Positions 1-9,690 of a stretch of DNA of 64,000 nt are shown here, in pieces. The position numbers were made by a program, and so were the translations under genes. The stretch lies in the NCBI RefSeq assembly GCF_013389665.1, contig NZ_CP058316.1, forward strand, positions 3,038,001 through 3,102,000. Reading direction: 5' to 3'. Numbering within the stretch: the stretch's first letter is position 1; every line of letters starts with the position of its first letter. This DNA comes from Microbacterium oleivorans (GTDB lineage Bacteria; Actinomycetota; Actinomycetes; Actinomycetales; Microbacteriaceae). A model generated the notes under the pieces. The model saw only the letters and a list, made by a program, of their open reading frames with translations. It ran no database searches and was not told where the DNA came from.

Positions 1-1
1 G

Positions 2-370
2 CTGGGCCTCATCGGCTGCGCCGTGGTCCTGGCCCTGTTCGCCCTGTTCGCCGTGGGAGCCTTCCACATCATCCGCAAGACCGACGATCCGTTCGTGCGC
101 ATCGTCTCGGGCGGGATCACCATCTGGATCGTCGGTCAGGCGCTGGTGAACATCGGCGTCGTGCTGCGAGTGTTCCCGGTGCTCGGTGTCCCGCTGCCCT
201 TCATGTCGCAGGGTGGGACGTCCCTGATGTCGGTCCTGCTCGCGTGCGGTGTGCTGCTGTCGTTCGCGCGGACGCTGCCCGTCCGCGTCCCCGCGCCGCC
301 GGCACCGGTCGGCGCGTCGCGTCCGGCGCCGCGCCGCGAGCCCGCGAAGGCCGGTTCCGCGCGCCGCTAG
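2..370 (+). CDS. ftsW: FtsW, C-terminal part (cut by window edge)
   Basis: This is the 3' end of a SEDS-family septal peptidoglycan polymerase; the start lies before the window. About 122 residues are visible. They contain hydrophobic membrane segments and the conserved SEDS loop PLPFMSQGGTSLM near residue 65 of the visible part. A short basic, Ala/Pro-rich cytoplasmic tail follows. FtsW polymerises lipid II at the division site together with a class B PBP. The next gene, murG, makes its substrate, as is usual in dcw clusters. The TAG stop at 368-370 is also the first half of the murG -10 element. FtsW rather than RodA is inferred from the neighbours. Confidence 0.9.
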   Translation: MGLIGCAVVLALFALFAVGAFHIIRKTDDPFVRIVSGGITIWIVGQALVNIGVVLRVFPVLGVPLPFMSQGGTSLMSVLLACGVLLSFARTLPVRVPAPPAPVGASRPAPRREPAKAGSARR

Positions 371-373
371 GCT
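368..373 (+). promoter_or_regulatory. -10 element of murG, fused to the ftsW stop
   Basis: TAGGCT lies exactly 6 nt before the GTG start of murG, so transcription should begin at or next to the start codon (leaderless mRNA). The first three bases are the ftsW stop codon. Seen by eye; the transcription start is inferred. Confidence 0.5.
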
Positions 374-379
374 CGATCG

Positions 380-1453
380 GTGACCACGTACCTCCTCGCC
401 GGCGGCGGCACCGCTGGACACGTCAACCCGCTGCTCGCCGTCGCAGACGAACTCCGCGAACGCGAGCCCGCCGACACCGTCCTGGTGCTCGGGACGCGCG
501 AGGGACTCGAGTCCCGCCTCGTGCCCGCGCGCGGGTACGAGCTCCTGTTCGTCGACAAGGTCCCGTTCCCGCGTCGCCCGAACACCGCCGCCGCCCGATT
601 CCCCGCGCGTTGGCTCCGCGCGGTCGCGCAGGTGCGCACCCACCTCCGCGAACGCGGCGTCGACGTCCTCGCGGGATTCGGCGGATATGCGGCGGCACCG
701 GCCTACGTCGCGGCACGACGCGAGCGCGTGCCGTACGTCGTGCACGAGGCCAACGCCCGTCCCGGGTTGGCCAACGTCCTCGGTGCCCGTGGTGCGGCGG
801 CCACCGGAACGGTGTTCGAGGGGACGCCGCTGCGGGGTGCTCGCGTGGTGGGGATGCCGCTGCGCCGAGAGATCGTCGAGCTGGACCGCTCCGCCCGCCG
901 TGCCGAGGCCGCCGCCGCGTTCGGGCTCGACCCGGCGCGGCCCGTCGTCCTGGTCTTCGGCGGCTCGTTGGGAGCGCGCCGACTCAACGACGCCCTCGAG
1001 GGATCGTGGCGGGATCTGGTGGGCGCTGGCTGGCAGGTGCTCCACGCGGCGGGGGAGCGCAACGACGTGGCCCCGCCCGAGACCGGCGCCTACCGCGTCG
1101 TGCCCTACCTCGACCGGATGGATCTCGCCTTCGCCCTCGCAGACGTGGTGGTCTCCCGCTCCGGAGCGGCCACCGTCAGCGAGGTCAGCGCACTCGGCAT
1201 CCCCGCGGTCTACGTTCCGTACGCGGTCGGCAACGGCGAGCAGGCGCTCAATGCGGCCGGTGCCGTCCGGGCGGGAGCGGCCCGCATCATCCCGGACGCC
1301 GATTTCACCCCCGACCGGGTCCGGTCCGAGATCGTGCCCCTGCTGGCCGACGCGGCCGCACTCGAACGCATGCGCCGCGCGGCCGACGGCGTGGGGACGC
1401 GGCAGGGCGCGGCGAACGTGGTGGCGATGCTCGACGCCGCGCGCTCCCGCTGA
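380..1453 (+). CDS. murG: MurG, lipid II synthase
   Basis: UDP-GlcNAc:MurNAc-pentapeptide-pyrophosphoryl-undecaprenol GlcNAc transferase. It converts lipid I to lipid II on the inner face of the membrane. The 357 residues match the family length. The N-terminal glycine loop GGGTAGHVNP (residues 8-17) and the C-terminal donor-site region with SRSGAATVSE (about 258-267) of this GT-B fold are present. The GTG start at 380 is supported by a TAGGCT element 6 nt upstream; there is no Shine-Dalgarno sequence. It lies between ftsW and murC in the standard division/cell-wall order. Confidence 0.96.
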   Translation: MTTYLLAGGGTAGHVNPLLAVADELREREPADTVLVLGTREGLESRLVPARGYELLFVDKVPFPRRPNTAAARFPARWLRAVAQVRTHLRERGVDVLAGFGGYAAAPAYVAARRERVPYVVHEANARPGLANVLGARGAAATGTVFEGTPLRGARVVGMPLRREIVELDRSARRAEAAAAFGLDPARPVVLVFGGSLGARRLNDALEGSWRDLVGAGWQVLHAAGERNDVAPPETGAYRVVPYLDRMDLAFALADVVVSRSGAATVSEVSALGIPAVYVPYAVGNGEQALNAAGAVRAGAARIIPDADFTPDRVRSEIVPLLADAAALERMRRAADGVGTRQGAANVVAMLDAARSR

Positions 1454-1508
1454 CCGGGCCAGAGGTGTGGCGGCGGGCGTGGCGGGCGGGGCCGGCGCGA
1501 CGGCGACC

Positions 1509-1514
1509 TAGACT
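1509..1514 (+). promoter_or_regulatory. -10 element of murC
   Basis: TAGACT lies 9 nt before the ATG of murC, with no Shine-Dalgarno sequence between them. This suggests a leaderless or nearly leaderless transcript starting in the 70-nt murG-murC gap. Confidence 0.45.
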
Positions 1515-1523
1515 TGACGGGTC

Positions 1524-2924
1524 ATGATCAGACCCGATTTGAGCCTTCCCATCCCCGCCGACATCACCGCCGCGCACTTCATCGGCATCGGCGGATCGGG
1601 GATGTCCGGTCTGGCCGGGATGTTCCTCGACCGCGGCATCCGCGTCTCGGGCTCCGACCGCGCCGACAGCCCGGCGATGCGCGCCCTCGCGGCGCGAGGT
1701 GCGATCGTCTCGGTCGGCCATGACGCCGCTCACCTGCCGGACGATGTCGACACCGTCGTCCACACGGGCGCGATCTGGCCCGAGAACCCCGAGTTCCTCC
1801 TCGCCAAGGAGCGGGGGCTGCACGTGATCCACCGCTCGCAGGCGCTGCACTGGCTCATCGGTGGCCGCCGCCTGGTCTCAGTGGCCGGCGCCCACGGCAA
1901 GACGACCTCGACGGGCATGATCGTCACGGCGCTCCGCGCGCTCGGCACACGACCGACATTCGTCAACGGCGGTGTCATCGCCGATCTGGGTGTCTCGAGC
2001 GGCACCGGCGACGACGACCTGTTCGTGATCGAGGCCGACGAGTCCGACGGCACATTCCTGCTCTACGACACGGCGGTCGCGCTGATCACCAACGTCGACC
2101 CCGATCACCTCGACCACTGGGGCACGCGCGACGCCTTCTACGCGGGCTTCGCGGCGTTCGCCGACCGCGCGAGCCAGGCTGTCGTCATCTCCTCGGACGA
2201 CCCCGGTGCCATGCGCGTCGCGGCATCGCTCTCGCATCGCCGGGTGATCACCTTCGGCGAGGCCGAGGGCGCGAACGTGCGTCTCGGGGATGTCCGGACG
2301 GACGGACCGGTGTCGTTCACCCTGACCTCGGGCGGTGAGACCGTCGAGGCCCGACTCGCGGTTCCGGGGGCCCACAACGCCGTCAACGCCGCGGGCGCCG
2401 TGGCCGTCCTCATCGCGCTCGGACACGGCCTGCAGCGGGCGGTCCGTGCCGTGGAGGGATTCGGCGGCACCGCTCGCCGCTTCGAGCTTCACGGTGTGAC
2501 CCGGGGCGTGAGCGTCTACGACGACTACGCCCATCACCCCACCGAGGTCGCCGCGGCGCTGTCGGCCGCACGGACGGTCGTCGGCGGGGGGAGGGTCATC
2601 GCGCTGCATCAGCCGCACACGTACTCGCGCACGCAGGAGATGTTCCGGGAGTTCGCCGACGTGCTCGAATCGCACGCCGACCACACGATCGTCCTCGATG
2701 TGTACGGGGCGCGTGAAGATCCGGTTCCCGGCGTCACGGGCGAGCTGGTCAGCGGCGCGTTCGCCGAGCCGGAGCACGTGCACTTCGTCGCCGACTGGCA
2801 GGCAGCAGCCGACTACACGGCCCAGGTCGCGCGCGACGGGGACTTCGTCGTCACGCTCGGTTGCGGCAACGTCAACCTCATCATCCCGCAGGTGCTCCAG
2901 GCGCTGGCCCGGACGGGGGACTAG
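1524..2924 (+). CDS. murC: MurC, UDP-MurNAc--L-alanine ligase
   Basis: ATP-dependent ligase that adds L-Ala to UDP-N-acetylmuramate, the first step of the stem peptide, in the cytoplasm. At 466 residues it has the three Mur-ligase domains. The N-terminal UDP-binding glycine motif is [14 protein letters not shown]. The ATP-binding loop GAHGKTTST begins near residue 122, and EADESDGTF and [10 protein letters not shown] follow in the central domain. The ftsQ start lies three bases after the TAG stop, so the two genes are probably translated from the same mRNA. Confidence 0.96.
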   Translation: MIRPDLSLPIPADITAAHFIGIGGSGMSGLAGMFLDRGIRVSGSDRADSPAMRALAARGAIVSVGHDAAHLPDDVDTVVHTGAIWPENPEFLLAKERGLHVIHRSQALHWLIGGRRLVSVAGAHGKTTSTGMIVTALRALGTRPTFVNGGVIADLGVSSGTGDDDLFVIEADESDGTFLLYDTAVALITNVDPDHLDHWGTRDAFYAGFAAFADRASQAVVISSDDPGAMRVAASLSHRRVITFGEAEGANVRLGDVRTDGPVSFTLTSGGETVEARLAVPGAHNAVNAAGAVAVLIALGHGLQRAVRAVEGFGGTARRFELHGVTRGVSVYDDYAHHPTEVAAALSAARTVVGGGRVIALHQPHTYSRTQEMFREFADVLESHADHTIVLDVYGAREDPVPGVTGELVSGAFAEPEHVHFVADWQAAADYTAQVARDGDFVVTLGCGNVNLIIPQVLQALARTGD

Positions 2925-2927
2925 CCG

Positions 2928-4016
2928 ATGCGTCGGCCGAGTCCGCTCCCACCGCCGTCGCGGCCGACCGGCAGGCGTGACGGTGCCCGCAGCGACGCCC
3001 CTCGCGGTGCGGGGGACTCGCTCGCGCCCCGCCGGGTCGACCCGCCGCGTCGTGATGCATCGGCGTCGCGCGACGACGCGGCCCGGACGGTCGCGGATGA
3101 CGAGCAGACGCAACCCGTCGAGGAGCTCTGGCACCAGCGGGGCCGCGACTACGGGATCGCTCCGGTCATCCCGTTCGATCCTGCCGCCCGGCCCGCCGAC
3201 GACGTCGCGCCCGCCGGCGATGGCGACGGACCCTCCGGCGACGACCCGTCGGACCGGGCCCGCCTCACCGCCCGCGACGTGTGGAGCGCTGCCCGCGCAC
3301 GTCGCCGTGCACTGCGGCGCGAGGTGCGCCGCTTCACGGCGCGGCAGCGCCGCCGGCGGCGTGCCTGGATCGTGTCGCTCTCGATCGTCGCCGTGCTCGT
3401 GCTCGTCTCGATCGCGGCTGCGTACAGCCCGCTGTTCTCGGTGGAGCGCGTCAGTGTCGTGGGAACATCGCAACTCGACGCGAACGCCGTGCAGGCGGCG
3501 CTGGCGGATCAGCTCGGCACGCCGATGCCTCTCATCGACGAGAGCGCCGTCAAGGCCGCGCTCGTCGGGTTCCCGCTCGTCGAGTCCTACAGTCTCGAGG
3601 CGCGTCCGCCCCACGAGCTCGTCGTCCGCATCGTCGAGCGCACCCCGGTGGGCGCGGTGCAGGGCGCAGCGGGATACACGCTGGTGGATGCCGCGGGAGT
3701 CGCCCTCGCGACGACGCCCGAGCCCCCCGCGGGACAGCCGCTCCTCGAGATCGAGGGGGGGCTTTCTTCTCCGACGTTCGCGGCCGCGGGTCAGGTCTTC
3801 CGAGCGCTTCCCGACGACCTGCGGGGTCAGGTGACGACGATCTCCGCGACGACGCCCAACGACGTCACGCTGACGCTCGGGGACGGGCGTTCGGTGGTCT
3901 GGGGCGGTCCCGCCGACTCGGGCAAGAAGGCGCGGACCCTCGCGCAGCTGATGGGCGTCCGGCCCGATGCCTCCGGGTACGACGTGTCGTCGCCCGAGGC
4001 CGCCGTCGTGCGCTGA
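2928..4016 (+). CDS. ftsQ: FtsQ/DivIB division protein
   Basis: Bitopic membrane protein that links early and late divisome proteins. It is 362 residues long because of a cytoplasmic N-terminus of about 145 residues that is Arg-, Asp- and Pro-rich and low in complexity. One transmembrane helix follows (about 147-168). The extracytoplasmic POTRA domain begins near [20 protein letters not shown], with the FtsQ beta domain after it. The N-terminal tail is long, as is common in actinobacteria. An inverted repeat that may end transcription follows the stop. Confidence 0.9.
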   Translation: MRRPSPLPPPSRPTGRRDGARSDAPRGAGDSLAPRRVDPPRRDASASRDDAARTVADDEQTQPVEELWHQRGRDYGIAPVIPFDPAARPADDVAPAGDGDGPSGDDPSDRARLTARDVWSAARARRRALRREVRRFTARQRRRRRAWIVSLSIVAVLVLVSIAAAYSPLFSVERVSVVGTSQLDANAVQAALADQLGTPMPLIDESAVKAALVGFPLVESYSLEARPPHELVVRIVERTPVGAVQGAAGYTLVDAAGVALATTPEPPAGQPLLEIEGGLSSPTFAAAGQVFRALPDDLRGQVTTISATTPNDVTLTLGDGRSVVWGGPADSGKKARTLAQLMGVRPDASGYDVSSPEAAVVR

Positions 4017-4030
4017 TCACCCGCCGCACG

Positions 4031-4054
4031 GTCCCGGCCGCATCCGGCCGGGAC
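4031..4054 (+). terminator. Hairpin after ftsQ
   Basis: A perfect 9-bp inverted repeat (GTCCCGGCC and GGCCGGGAC, 6-nt loop) begins 14 nt after the ftsQ stop. There is no T-tract. It may end or attenuate the murG-murC-ftsQ message before ftsZ. Confidence 0.45.
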
Positions 4055-4087
4055 GGGGCGCGAACCCGCTCGGATCGGGATGTCGCG

Positions 4088-4192
4088 ACACGCCGCCCGC
4101 ATCCCTGCGCGGCGTGTTCCAATGCGTAACTTCAACTCAGGAATTGCATACCCGGCAATTCTTTAAACCTCTACATGAGGTTGAAGGTTTAA
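4088..4192 (+). promoter_or_regulatory. Structured ftsZ leader/promoter region
   Basis: The ftsQ-ftsZ gap contains a 9-bp repeat (4088-4096 with 4109-4117). An AT-rich island from about 4128 to 4195 follows, in otherwise very GC-rich DNA. Within it are GAATTGC/GCAATTC (4141-4147, 4155-4161) and two mutually exclusive hairpins: AACCTC/GAGGTT (4166-4171, 4177-4182) and TTAAACCT/AGGTTTAA (4163-4170, 4185-4192). This is where the ftsZ promoter and its operators or leader structure should lie. I cannot place a unique -10. Confidence 0.55.
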
Positions 4193-4224
4193 GAGCACGG
4201 GTTCGGGACGAGATGGAGGCCGGC

Positions 4225-5379
4225 ATGAGCCAGAACCAGAACTACCTCGCGGTGATCAAGGTCGTCGGTGTGGGCGGTGGCGGCGTCAATGCCGTCAACC
4301 GCATGATCGAGCTGGGGCTGCGGGGTGTCGAGTTCATCGCCGTGAACACCGACGCGCAGGCGCTGCTGATGAGCGATGCGGACGTCAAGCTCGACGTCGG
4401 ACGCGAGCTCACGCGCGGCCTGGGCGCCGGCGCCGATCCCGAGGTCGGCCGCCGTGCCGCCGAGGACCACGCCGAGGAGATCGAGGAGGCGCTCGCGGGC
4501 GCCGACATGGTCTTTGTGACCGCCGGTGAGGGCGGTGGCACGGGCACCGGTGGCGCGCCCGTCGTGGCGCGTATCGCCAAGTCGATCGGAGCGCTGACGA
4601 TCGGTGTCGTCACGAAGCCCTTCTCGTTCGAGGGTCGACGTCGGCAGAGCCAGGCCGAGGCCGGCGTCTCGAAGCTGAAGGAAGAGGTCGACACCCTCAT
4701 CGTGGTGCCCAACGACCGTCTGCTGGAGATCAGCGACCGGGGCATCTCCATGGTCGAGGCCTTCGCCACCGCCGACCAGGTGCTCCTCGCCGGTGTGCAG
4801 GGCATCACCGACCTCATCACGACTCCGGGCCTGATCAACCTCGACTTCGCCGACGTCAAGTCGGTCATGCAGGGTGCGGGCTCCGCGCTCATGGGCATCG
4901 GTTCCGCTCGCGGCGCCGATCGCGCCATCAAGGCCGCCGAGCTGGCCGTCGAGTCGCCGCTGCTCGAAGCCTCGATCGAGGGTGCGCACGGTGTGCTGCT
5001 GTCGATCCAGGGCGGATCGAACCTCGGCATCTTCGAGATCAACGACGCGGCCCAGCTGGTGAAGGAGGCCGCGCACCCCGAGGCCAACATCATCTTCGGA
5101 ACCGTCATCGACGACACCCTGGGCGACGAGGTGCGGGTCACCGTCATCGCCGCCGGCTTCGACGGGGGTGAGCCGACGACGCGCATCGAGCCCATCGCCG
5201 CTGCGCGTCCGACGACTCCTCCGATGCTCCCGGAGATCCCGGCCGAGAGCGCCGCCGCGACCGCCGAGCCGGCCGAGCGCCGCGAGGCCAAGGATGCCGT
5301 GCCGGTGGCTGCCAAGAGCGAGTCCTACGACTCGGTCTTCGGCGACGACGACCTCGACATTCCCGACTTCCTGAAGTAG
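4225..5379 (+). CDS. ftsZ: FtsZ, tubulin-like division GTPase
   Basis: FtsZ polymerises into the Z ring that recruits the divisome. At 384 residues it shows the tubulin GTPase signature GGGTGTG at about 103-109. A disordered linker follows, and the C-terminal tail [11 protein letters not shown] is the usual docking peptide for SepF and other partners. I chose ATG 4225 because GGAGG at 4215-4219 lies 5 nt upstream. ATG 4213 is in frame but has no ribosome-binding site. It is separated from ftsQ by a structured AT-rich region and is followed after 12 nt by the YggS-family gene. Confidence 0.97.
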   Translation: MSQNQNYLAVIKVVGVGGGGVNAVNRMIELGLRGVEFIAVNTDAQALLMSDADVKLDVGRELTRGLGAGADPEVGRRAAEDHAEEIEEALAGADMVFVTAGEGGGTGTGGAPVVARIAKSIGALTIGVVTKPFSFEGRRRQSQAEAGVSKLKEEVDTLIVVPNDRLLEISDRGISMVEAFATADQVLLAGVQGITDLITTPGLINLDFADVKSVMQGAGSALMGIGSARGADRAIKAAELAVESPLLEASIEGAHGVLLSIQGGSNLGIFEINDAAQLVKEAAHPEANIIFGTVIDDTLGDEVRVTVIAAGFDGGEPTTRIEPIAAARPTTPPMLPEIPAESAAATAEPAERREAKDAVPVAAKSESYDSVFGDDDLDIPDFLK

Positions 5380-5391
5380 GCCGCAACGCCC

Positions 5392-6078
5392 ATGCCGGAT
5401 CTGGCCGAACGGCTCGCCGACGTCGACGCCCGCATCGCAGCCGCGATGCGGGCGTCGGGTCGCGCGCGCGGCGAGGTCACGCGGATCGTCGTCACGAAGT
5501 TCCACCCGCCCGAGCTCGTCGCTGAGCTCCACGCGCTCGGCGTCCGCGATGTGGGCGAGAACCGTCAGCAGGAGCTCAGCGCCAAACGCGACGCCCTCGG
5601 AGGGCTCGAGGGTCTCCGGTGGCACTTCATCGGGCAGGCGCAGACCAACAAGGCCCGCGCCGTCCGGTCGTCGGCCGACGCCGTGCACTCCGTCGACCGC
5701 GTTCGCATCGCGGATGCGCTGCACGCCGCCGACCCGACGGGGGCGCCGCTCGATGTGCTCGTGCAGGTCAACCTGACCTCGGATGCCGGCCGCGGCGGAG
5801 CCCCGACGGATCAGGTCGAAACGCTGGCCGCGCACATCGCGGAGAGCTGCCCGTCGTTGCGGCTGCGGGGTGTCATGGCCGTCGCGCCGCTGGACGAGGA
5901 ACCCGCCGCGGCGTTCGAACGCCTTGCTGCGGCATCCCTCGCGCTCCGGGCCGTCGTGCCCGCGGCGACCTGGATCTCCGCCGGTATGACCGGCGATTTC
6001 GTCGAAGCGATCTCCGCCGGTGCGACACACCTGCGGATCGGGTCGGCAATCACGGGACCGCGCCCGGACCGCGGATAG
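5392..6078 (+). CDS. YggS/PLPBP-family pyridoxal-phosphate homeostasis protein
   Basis: Single-domain PLP-binding TIM-barrel protein of 228 residues. The PLP lysine lies in RIVVTKFHP (about residues 31-39), followed by [20 protein letters not shown] and [12 protein letters not shown]. All are family hallmarks. The family buffers free PLP and affects amino-acid and keto-acid pools; it has no established catalytic activity. Its place between ftsZ and sepF is conserved in actinobacteria and many Gram-positive bacteria. The TAG stop is also the start of the sepF -10 hexamer. Confidence 0.92.
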   Translation: MPDLAERLADVDARIAAAMRASGRARGEVTRIVVTKFHPPELVAELHALGVRDVGENRQQELSAKRDALGGLEGLRWHFIGQAQTNKARAVRSSADAVHSVDRVRIADALHAADPTGAPLDVLVQVNLTSDAGRGGAPTDQVETLAAHIAESCPSLRLRGVMAVAPLDEEPAAAFERLAAASLALRAVVPAATWISAGMTGDFVEAISAGATHLRIGSAITGPRPDRG

Positions 6079-6081
6079 CCT
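6076..6081 (+). promoter_or_regulatory. -10 element of sepF, fused to the yggS stop
   Basis: TAGCCT begins with the stop codon of the preceding gene. It would give a leader of about 20-25 nt that carries the GGAGG site of sepF. Confidence 0.4.
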
Positions 6082-6109
6082 CGGAACAGACGAGCAAACG
6101 GAGGATGCG

Positions 6110-6571
6110 ATGTCGAACCCGCTGAAGAAGACCATGGTTTACCTGGGCCTCGCAGATGAGGAAGAAATGTACGAAGAACCGCAGGCCGAGCAGCAGCAGG
6201 CCCGTCGCGACAAGCCCGTCGAGAAGCCGGCCGCGCCGGTGACTCCGCTGCACCGTCCGGCGGTCGTGCGTCAGCCCACCACCGGCACCGTCAGCGAGAT
6301 CCTGACCGTCCACCCGAAGCAGTACCGCGATGCCCAGGTCATCGCCGAGAACTTCCGCGAGGGCGTGCCGGTCATCATCAACCTGTCGCAGATGAGCGAC
6401 GCCGACGCGCGGCGCCTCATCGACTTCGCGAGCGGTCTGTCCCTCGGCCTCTACGGCCGCATCGAGCGTGTGACGAGCAAGGTCTTCCTGCTCTCGCCCG
6501 AGAACATCGCCGTCTCCGGCGACGGCGCCGTGGCTCAGGCTGAGCCTGAGGCGGCGCCGTTCGCGCAGTGA
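6110..6571 (+). CDS. sepF: SepF, FtsZ membrane anchor
   Basis: SepF tethers FtsZ filaments to the membrane; actinobacteria lack FtsA. The 153-residue protein has an N-terminal amphipathic segment ([14 protein letters not shown]), an acidic Gln-rich linker, and the conserved globular domain from about 60 to 140 ([31 protein letters not shown]). ATG 6110 is fixed by GGAGG at 6100-6104, 5 nt upstream. Longer in-frame starts run into yggS and lack such a site. YggT follows after 6 nt. Confidence 0.95.
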   Translation: MSNPLKKTMVYLGLADEEEMYEEPQAEQQQARRDKPVEKPAAPVTPLHRPAVVRQPTTGTVSEILTVHPKQYRDAQVIAENFREGVPVIINLSQMSDADARRLIDFASGLSLGLYGRIERVTSKVFLLSPENIAVSGDGAVAQAEPEAAPFAQ

Positions 6572-6577
6572 CCTGAC

Positions 6578-6880
6578 GTGGATGTCGTCGGGCTGATCGC
6601 CGCGATCGTCTATTTCGCCCTGCTCATCTACATCCTGGTTCTGTTCGTCCGACTGATCCTGGAATACATCCCTTTGTTCAATCGGGAGTGGCGTCCGCGC
6701 GGTGCCACCCTCGTGCTCGCCGAGGTCGTCTACACCGTGACCGACCCGCCGATCAAGACCCTGCGCCGCGTCATCCCTCCGATCCGACTCGGCGTCATCG
6801 CAATCGATCTGGCATTCCCGCTCACCATGCTGGCGTGCTTCATCCTGCTGTCGATCACCCGAGTGATCGCGTTCGCCTGA
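6578..6880 (+). CDS. YggT-family membrane protein
   Basis: Small (100-residue) integral membrane protein with two hydrophobic segments (about 5-28 and 72-98). Between them is the conserved YggT region with TDPPIKTLRRVIPPIRLG. Molecular function is unknown. Its position between sepF and divIVA is conserved and suggests a role in division or envelope. It starts with GTG 6 nt after sepF and is probably co-transcribed. Confidence 0.88.
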   Translation: MDVVGLIAAIVYFALLIYILVLFVRLILEYIPLFNREWRPRGATLVLAEVVYTVTDPPIKTLRRVIPPIRLGVIAIDLAFPLTMLACFILLSITRVIAFA

Positions 6881-6923
6881 ACGCGGTCACGGCGGGATCG
6901 TCGCGACCGCGAAAGCGTCGGAC

Positions 6924-6929
6924 TATGCT
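6924..6929 (+). promoter_or_regulatory. Possible -10 of divIVA
   Basis: TATGCT lies 73 nt before the divIVA ATG, in a gap of about 120 nt. A 7-bp inverted repeat (6882-6888 with 6905-6911) just upstream could end the yggT message. Modest support. Confidence 0.35.
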
Positions 6930-7002
6930 GGGTGGGTACGGCCCGCTGCGGCGGGTGCCGGCTGACCGGCCCGCGTCGTGAGCCCTGAAAGAGGACAACA
7001 CC

Positions 7003-7590
7003 ATGGCTTTGACCCCTGAAGACGTCGTCACCAAGCAGTTCCAGCACGTGCGATTCAAGGAAGGATTCGACCCCGACGAGGTCGACGACTTCCTCGACGA
7101 GATCGTGGTGGAGTGGCGTAAGACGATCGCCGAGAACGAAGAGCTCAAGGCGAAGCTCGCCGCGGTCGAGTCGGGCGAGACGCCCGCCGCCGCTGCTCCC
7201 GCGGCCGAGGAGCCCGTCGTCGAGGACGTGCCCGCACCGGTTCCCGCGGTCGAGCCGGCCCCGGCTCCCGCCGTCGACACCGCTCCGGCCGCAGCGTCCG
7301 CCGGCATCATCGAGCTGGCCCAGCGCCTGCACGACGAGCACGTCGCCGAGGGCAAGGCACAGCGCGACAAGCTCATCTCCGACGCTGAGGCCCAGGCCGC
7401 GTCGATCATCTCCGAGGCCGAGGCCCGCGGCCGCGACGAGGTCGCCCGTCTCGAGGCGGAGCGCATCTCGCTCGAGGGTCGCATCTCCGACCTCCAGCAG
7501 TTCGAGAAGGACTACCGCGGTCAGCTGCGCGGGTTCATCGAGAACAAGCTGCGCGACCTCGACACGACCGGCGTCTCGGCCGGCGCGTAA
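7003..7590 (+). CDS. divIVA: DivIVA/Wag31 polar growth scaffold
   Basis: Coiled-coil protein that binds curved membrane at poles and septa and directs apical growth. The N-terminal DivIVA domain (1-60) contains LTPEDVVTKQFQHVRFKEGF and DEVDDFLDEIV. A Pro/Ala/Glu-rich linker (about 60-105) follows, then a long C-terminal coiled coil ending in DLDTTGVSAGA. The 195-residue length is short but normal for Microbacteriaceae. An AG-rich ribosome-binding region (AAAGAGGA) lies before the ATG. lspA follows after 3 nt. Confidence 0.95.
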   Translation: MALTPEDVVTKQFQHVRFKEGFDPDEVDDFLDEIVVEWRKTIAENEELKAKLAAVESGETPAAAAPAAEEPVVEDVPAPVPAVEPAPAPAVDTAPAAASAGIIELAQRLHDEHVAEGKAQRDKLISDAEAQAASIISEAEARGRDEVARLEAERISLEGRISDLQQFEKDYRGQLRGFIENKLRDLDTTGVSAGA

Positions 7591-7593
7591 TCC

Positions 7594-8166
7594 TTGGCGC
7601 CGCGCAAGCGCCTGAACGGCCCGGCGGCCGGCGCCCTCGTCGCGATTCTCGCGGCCGTGGTGCTGGCCGCCGACCAGTTCACGAAGTACCTGGCGCTCGA
7701 ACACCTGCCGTACCAGCGTGAGGTCCCGGTGCTGGGGGAGTTCTTCCAGCTCTATCTGACCAAGAACCCGGGTGCCGCCTTCTCGCTCGGCACCGGCGTC
7801 ACGTGGGTGTTCACCCTCGCTCTCGCGGCGGTGGCCGTCGTGGTGGTCGTCCTGACGCTTCGCGCGGTGCGCACCCGGTCATGGGCCATCGTGCTCGGAT
7901 TGCTGCTGGGCGGTGTCCTGGGCAACCTCACCGATCGTCTGCTCCGGGAACCGGGATTCCTCGTCGGACACGTGATCGATTTCATCCACACGCCGTGGAT
8001 GTGGCTCTGGTTCCCGTCGGCGATCTACAACATCGCCGACATCTTCATCGTCACGATGATGATCTCCGTCGCCGTGCTCGTCGTCGTCGGCGTCCGCTTC
8101 GACGGCACCCGCGAGCGTCGTGCCCCGGCTGACGAGCACGTCGAGACCGCTGACGCGGACCTCTGA
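7594..8166 (+). CDS. lspA: LspA, lipoprotein signal peptidase II
   Basis: Aspartic membrane protease that cleaves prolipoprotein signal peptides. It has 190 residues with four predicted membrane helices. The conserved blocks are [17 protein letters not shown] (catalytic Asp114) and NIADIFI (catalytic Asp149). It begins with TTG 3 nt after divIVA. Its products in this window would include CtaC and the 33.2-kb lipoprotein. The pseudouridine synthase gene starts one base after the stop. Confidence 0.95.
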   Translation: MAPRKRLNGPAAGALVAILAAVVLAADQFTKYLALEHLPYQREVPVLGEFFQLYLTKNPGAAFSLGTGVTWVFTLALAAVAVVVVVLTLRAVRTRSWAIVLGLLLGGVLGNLTDRLLREPGFLVGHVIDFIHTPWMWLWFPSAIYNIADIFIVTMMISVAVLVVVGVRFDGTRERRAPADEHVETADADL

Positions 8167-8167
8167 C

Positions 8168-9088
8168 ATGCCGCAGCGTGCGTTGCCCGTTCCCGACGGG
8201 TTGGACGGCGTCCGGGTGGATGCCGCTCTCGCGAAGCTCCTGGGCTTCTCCCGCACCTTCGCGGCCGAGGTGGCCGCGGCCGGTGGCGTCACGCTCGACG
8301 GTCGGGTGCTGGGCAAGTCCGACAAGCTGGTCGCCGGTGGCTGGATCGACGTGTTCTGGCAGGAGCGCGCGGAGGCTCTGATCGTCCCCGTGGCCGTCCC
8401 CGACCTCGGGATCGTGCACGAGGACGACGACATCGTGGTCGTCGACAAACCCGCGGGCGTCGCCGCCCACCCCTCCCTCGGCTGGGACGGACCGACCGTG
8501 CTGGGCGCCCTCGCGGCAGCCGGCTACCGCATCGCCACCACGGGCGCGGCGGAGCGCCAGGGGGTCGTTCACCGCCTCGATGTCGGCACGAGCGGGCTGA
8601 TGGCGGTGGCCAAGAGCGAGCGCGCCTACGTCGCGCTCAAGCGCGCCTTCAAGGAGCGCGAGGTCGAGAAGATCTACCACGCCGTGGTCCAGGGCCATCC
8701 CGACCCTCTCAGCGGCACGATCGACGGCCCCATCGGGCGGCATCCCTCGCATTCCTGGAAGTTCGCCGTCACGCCGACAGGCAAGGACTCGATCACCCAC
8801 TACGAGACGCTCGAGGCGTTCCCGGGAGCCTCGCTGCTCGAGATCCACCTCGAGACCGGACGCACCCACCAGATCCGCGTGCACATGGCCGCGCACCGCC
8901 ATCCGTGCGTCGGCGACCCGCTGTACGGAGCGGACCCGACGATGTCGGCGCGCCTCGGCCTGTCGCGCCAGTGGCTGCACGCTCGCGAACTGTCGTTCGC
9001 GCATCCGGTGACGGGCGAGTGGTCGACCTTCTCCTCGCCCTACGCGCCCGACCTCGCTCACGCCCTCGCGGTGCTGCGGGAGGACTGA
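8168..9088 (+). CDS. RluA-family 23S rRNA pseudouridine synthase
   Basis: Isomerises specific uridines in RNA. The 306-residue protein has an N-terminal S4 RNA-binding domain (about 10-60) and the RluA catalytic domain with [11 protein letters not shown], where Asp138 is the nucleophile. The C-terminal part contains [14 protein letters not shown]. RluD-like, but the target position cannot be read from sequence. ATG 8168 is immediately after the lspA stop, a common lspA-rluD pairing. Confidence 0.93.
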   Translation: MPQRALPVPDGLDGVRVDAALAKLLGFSRTFAAEVAAAGGVTLDGRVLGKSDKLVAGGWIDVFWQERAEALIVPVAVPDLGIVHEDDDIVVVDKPAGVAAHPSLGWDGPTVLGALAAAGYRIATTGAAERQGVVHRLDVGTSGLMAVAKSERAYVALKRAFKEREVEKIYHAVVQGHPDPLSGTIDGPIGRHPSHSWKFAVTPTGKDSITHYETLEAFPGASLLEIHLETGRTHQIRVHMAAHRHPCVGDPLYGADPTMSARLGLSRQWLHARELSFAHPVTGEWSTFSSPYAPDLAHALAVLRED

Positions 9089-9090
9089 CG

Positions 9091-9690
9091 TCAGGGCTCG
9101 CCGGCGCCGTCGGCGAGAGCGCGAGCGGCGCTGCGCGCGGTGAGCAGCTCGTCGACCATGGCGCCGTGCGCCGCGTCGAGGGCGGACGCATCCCCGTGGG
9201 CCGCCACCAGGGTGAGCCCGCCGCGCAGATTCGTCACCGCGCCGCCGAGCCCGGCAGCGACGGCATCCGCGGCGACGGCGACGTCGGCGAGAAGATGGCG
9301 GTTGCCGACGGCGGCGACCCTCTCGAGCTCGTGCCAGACGGCGAGGGAGACGGCTCCCAGCCGGGCGGACGTCCCGACCGCTGTCGCCCCCGCCGCGACG
9401 ATCCGCGCGGAGCGTTCGTCGGAGCCCTCGGCCCCGGCTGGTCGCAGCGCCACGCCCAGTGCGCCGGAGGCGCGCGCGTCGCGTTCGGCCGCCGTGACGG
9501 CGCGTTCCCGCAGTTCGCCCAGGCGTCGATCGATCGCGTCGGTCTCGGGCGCATCGCGGGTGTAGCGGCAGACCATCTGCGCGAGCGCGGCGGAGATCGC
9601 CGTCATGATGCCGCTCGCCGCGCCCCCTCCGGGATCGCCCTGGTCGCGCGCGAGGGCGTCGAGCAGGGAGTCCAGGGCGGCGCCGTCCAT
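9091..9690 (-). CDS. Cyclodeaminase/cyclohydrolase-family protein (FTCD_C fold)
   Basis: A 199-residue all-helical protein resembling the C-terminal domain of formiminotransferase-cyclodeaminase and methenyl-THF cyclohydrolases. Recognisable parts are the Gly-rich GDPGGGAASGIMTAISAALAQ near the N-terminus and the central ERDARASGALGVAL. The family binds folate derivatives, but this protein's substrate is unknown. Its ATG overlaps the NUDIX stop (TGATG), so the pair should be translationally coupled. It ends 2 bp from the convergent rlu gene. Confidence 0.75.
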   Translation of the reverse strand: MDGAALDSLLDALARDQGDPGGGAASGIMTAISAALAQMVCRYTRDAPETDAIDRRLGELRERAVTAAERDARASGALGVALRPAGAEGSDERSARIVAAGATAVGTSARLGAVSLAVWHELERVAAVGNRHLLADVAVAADAVAAGLGGAVTNLRGGLTLVAAHGDASALDAAHGAMVDELLTARSAARALADGAGEP

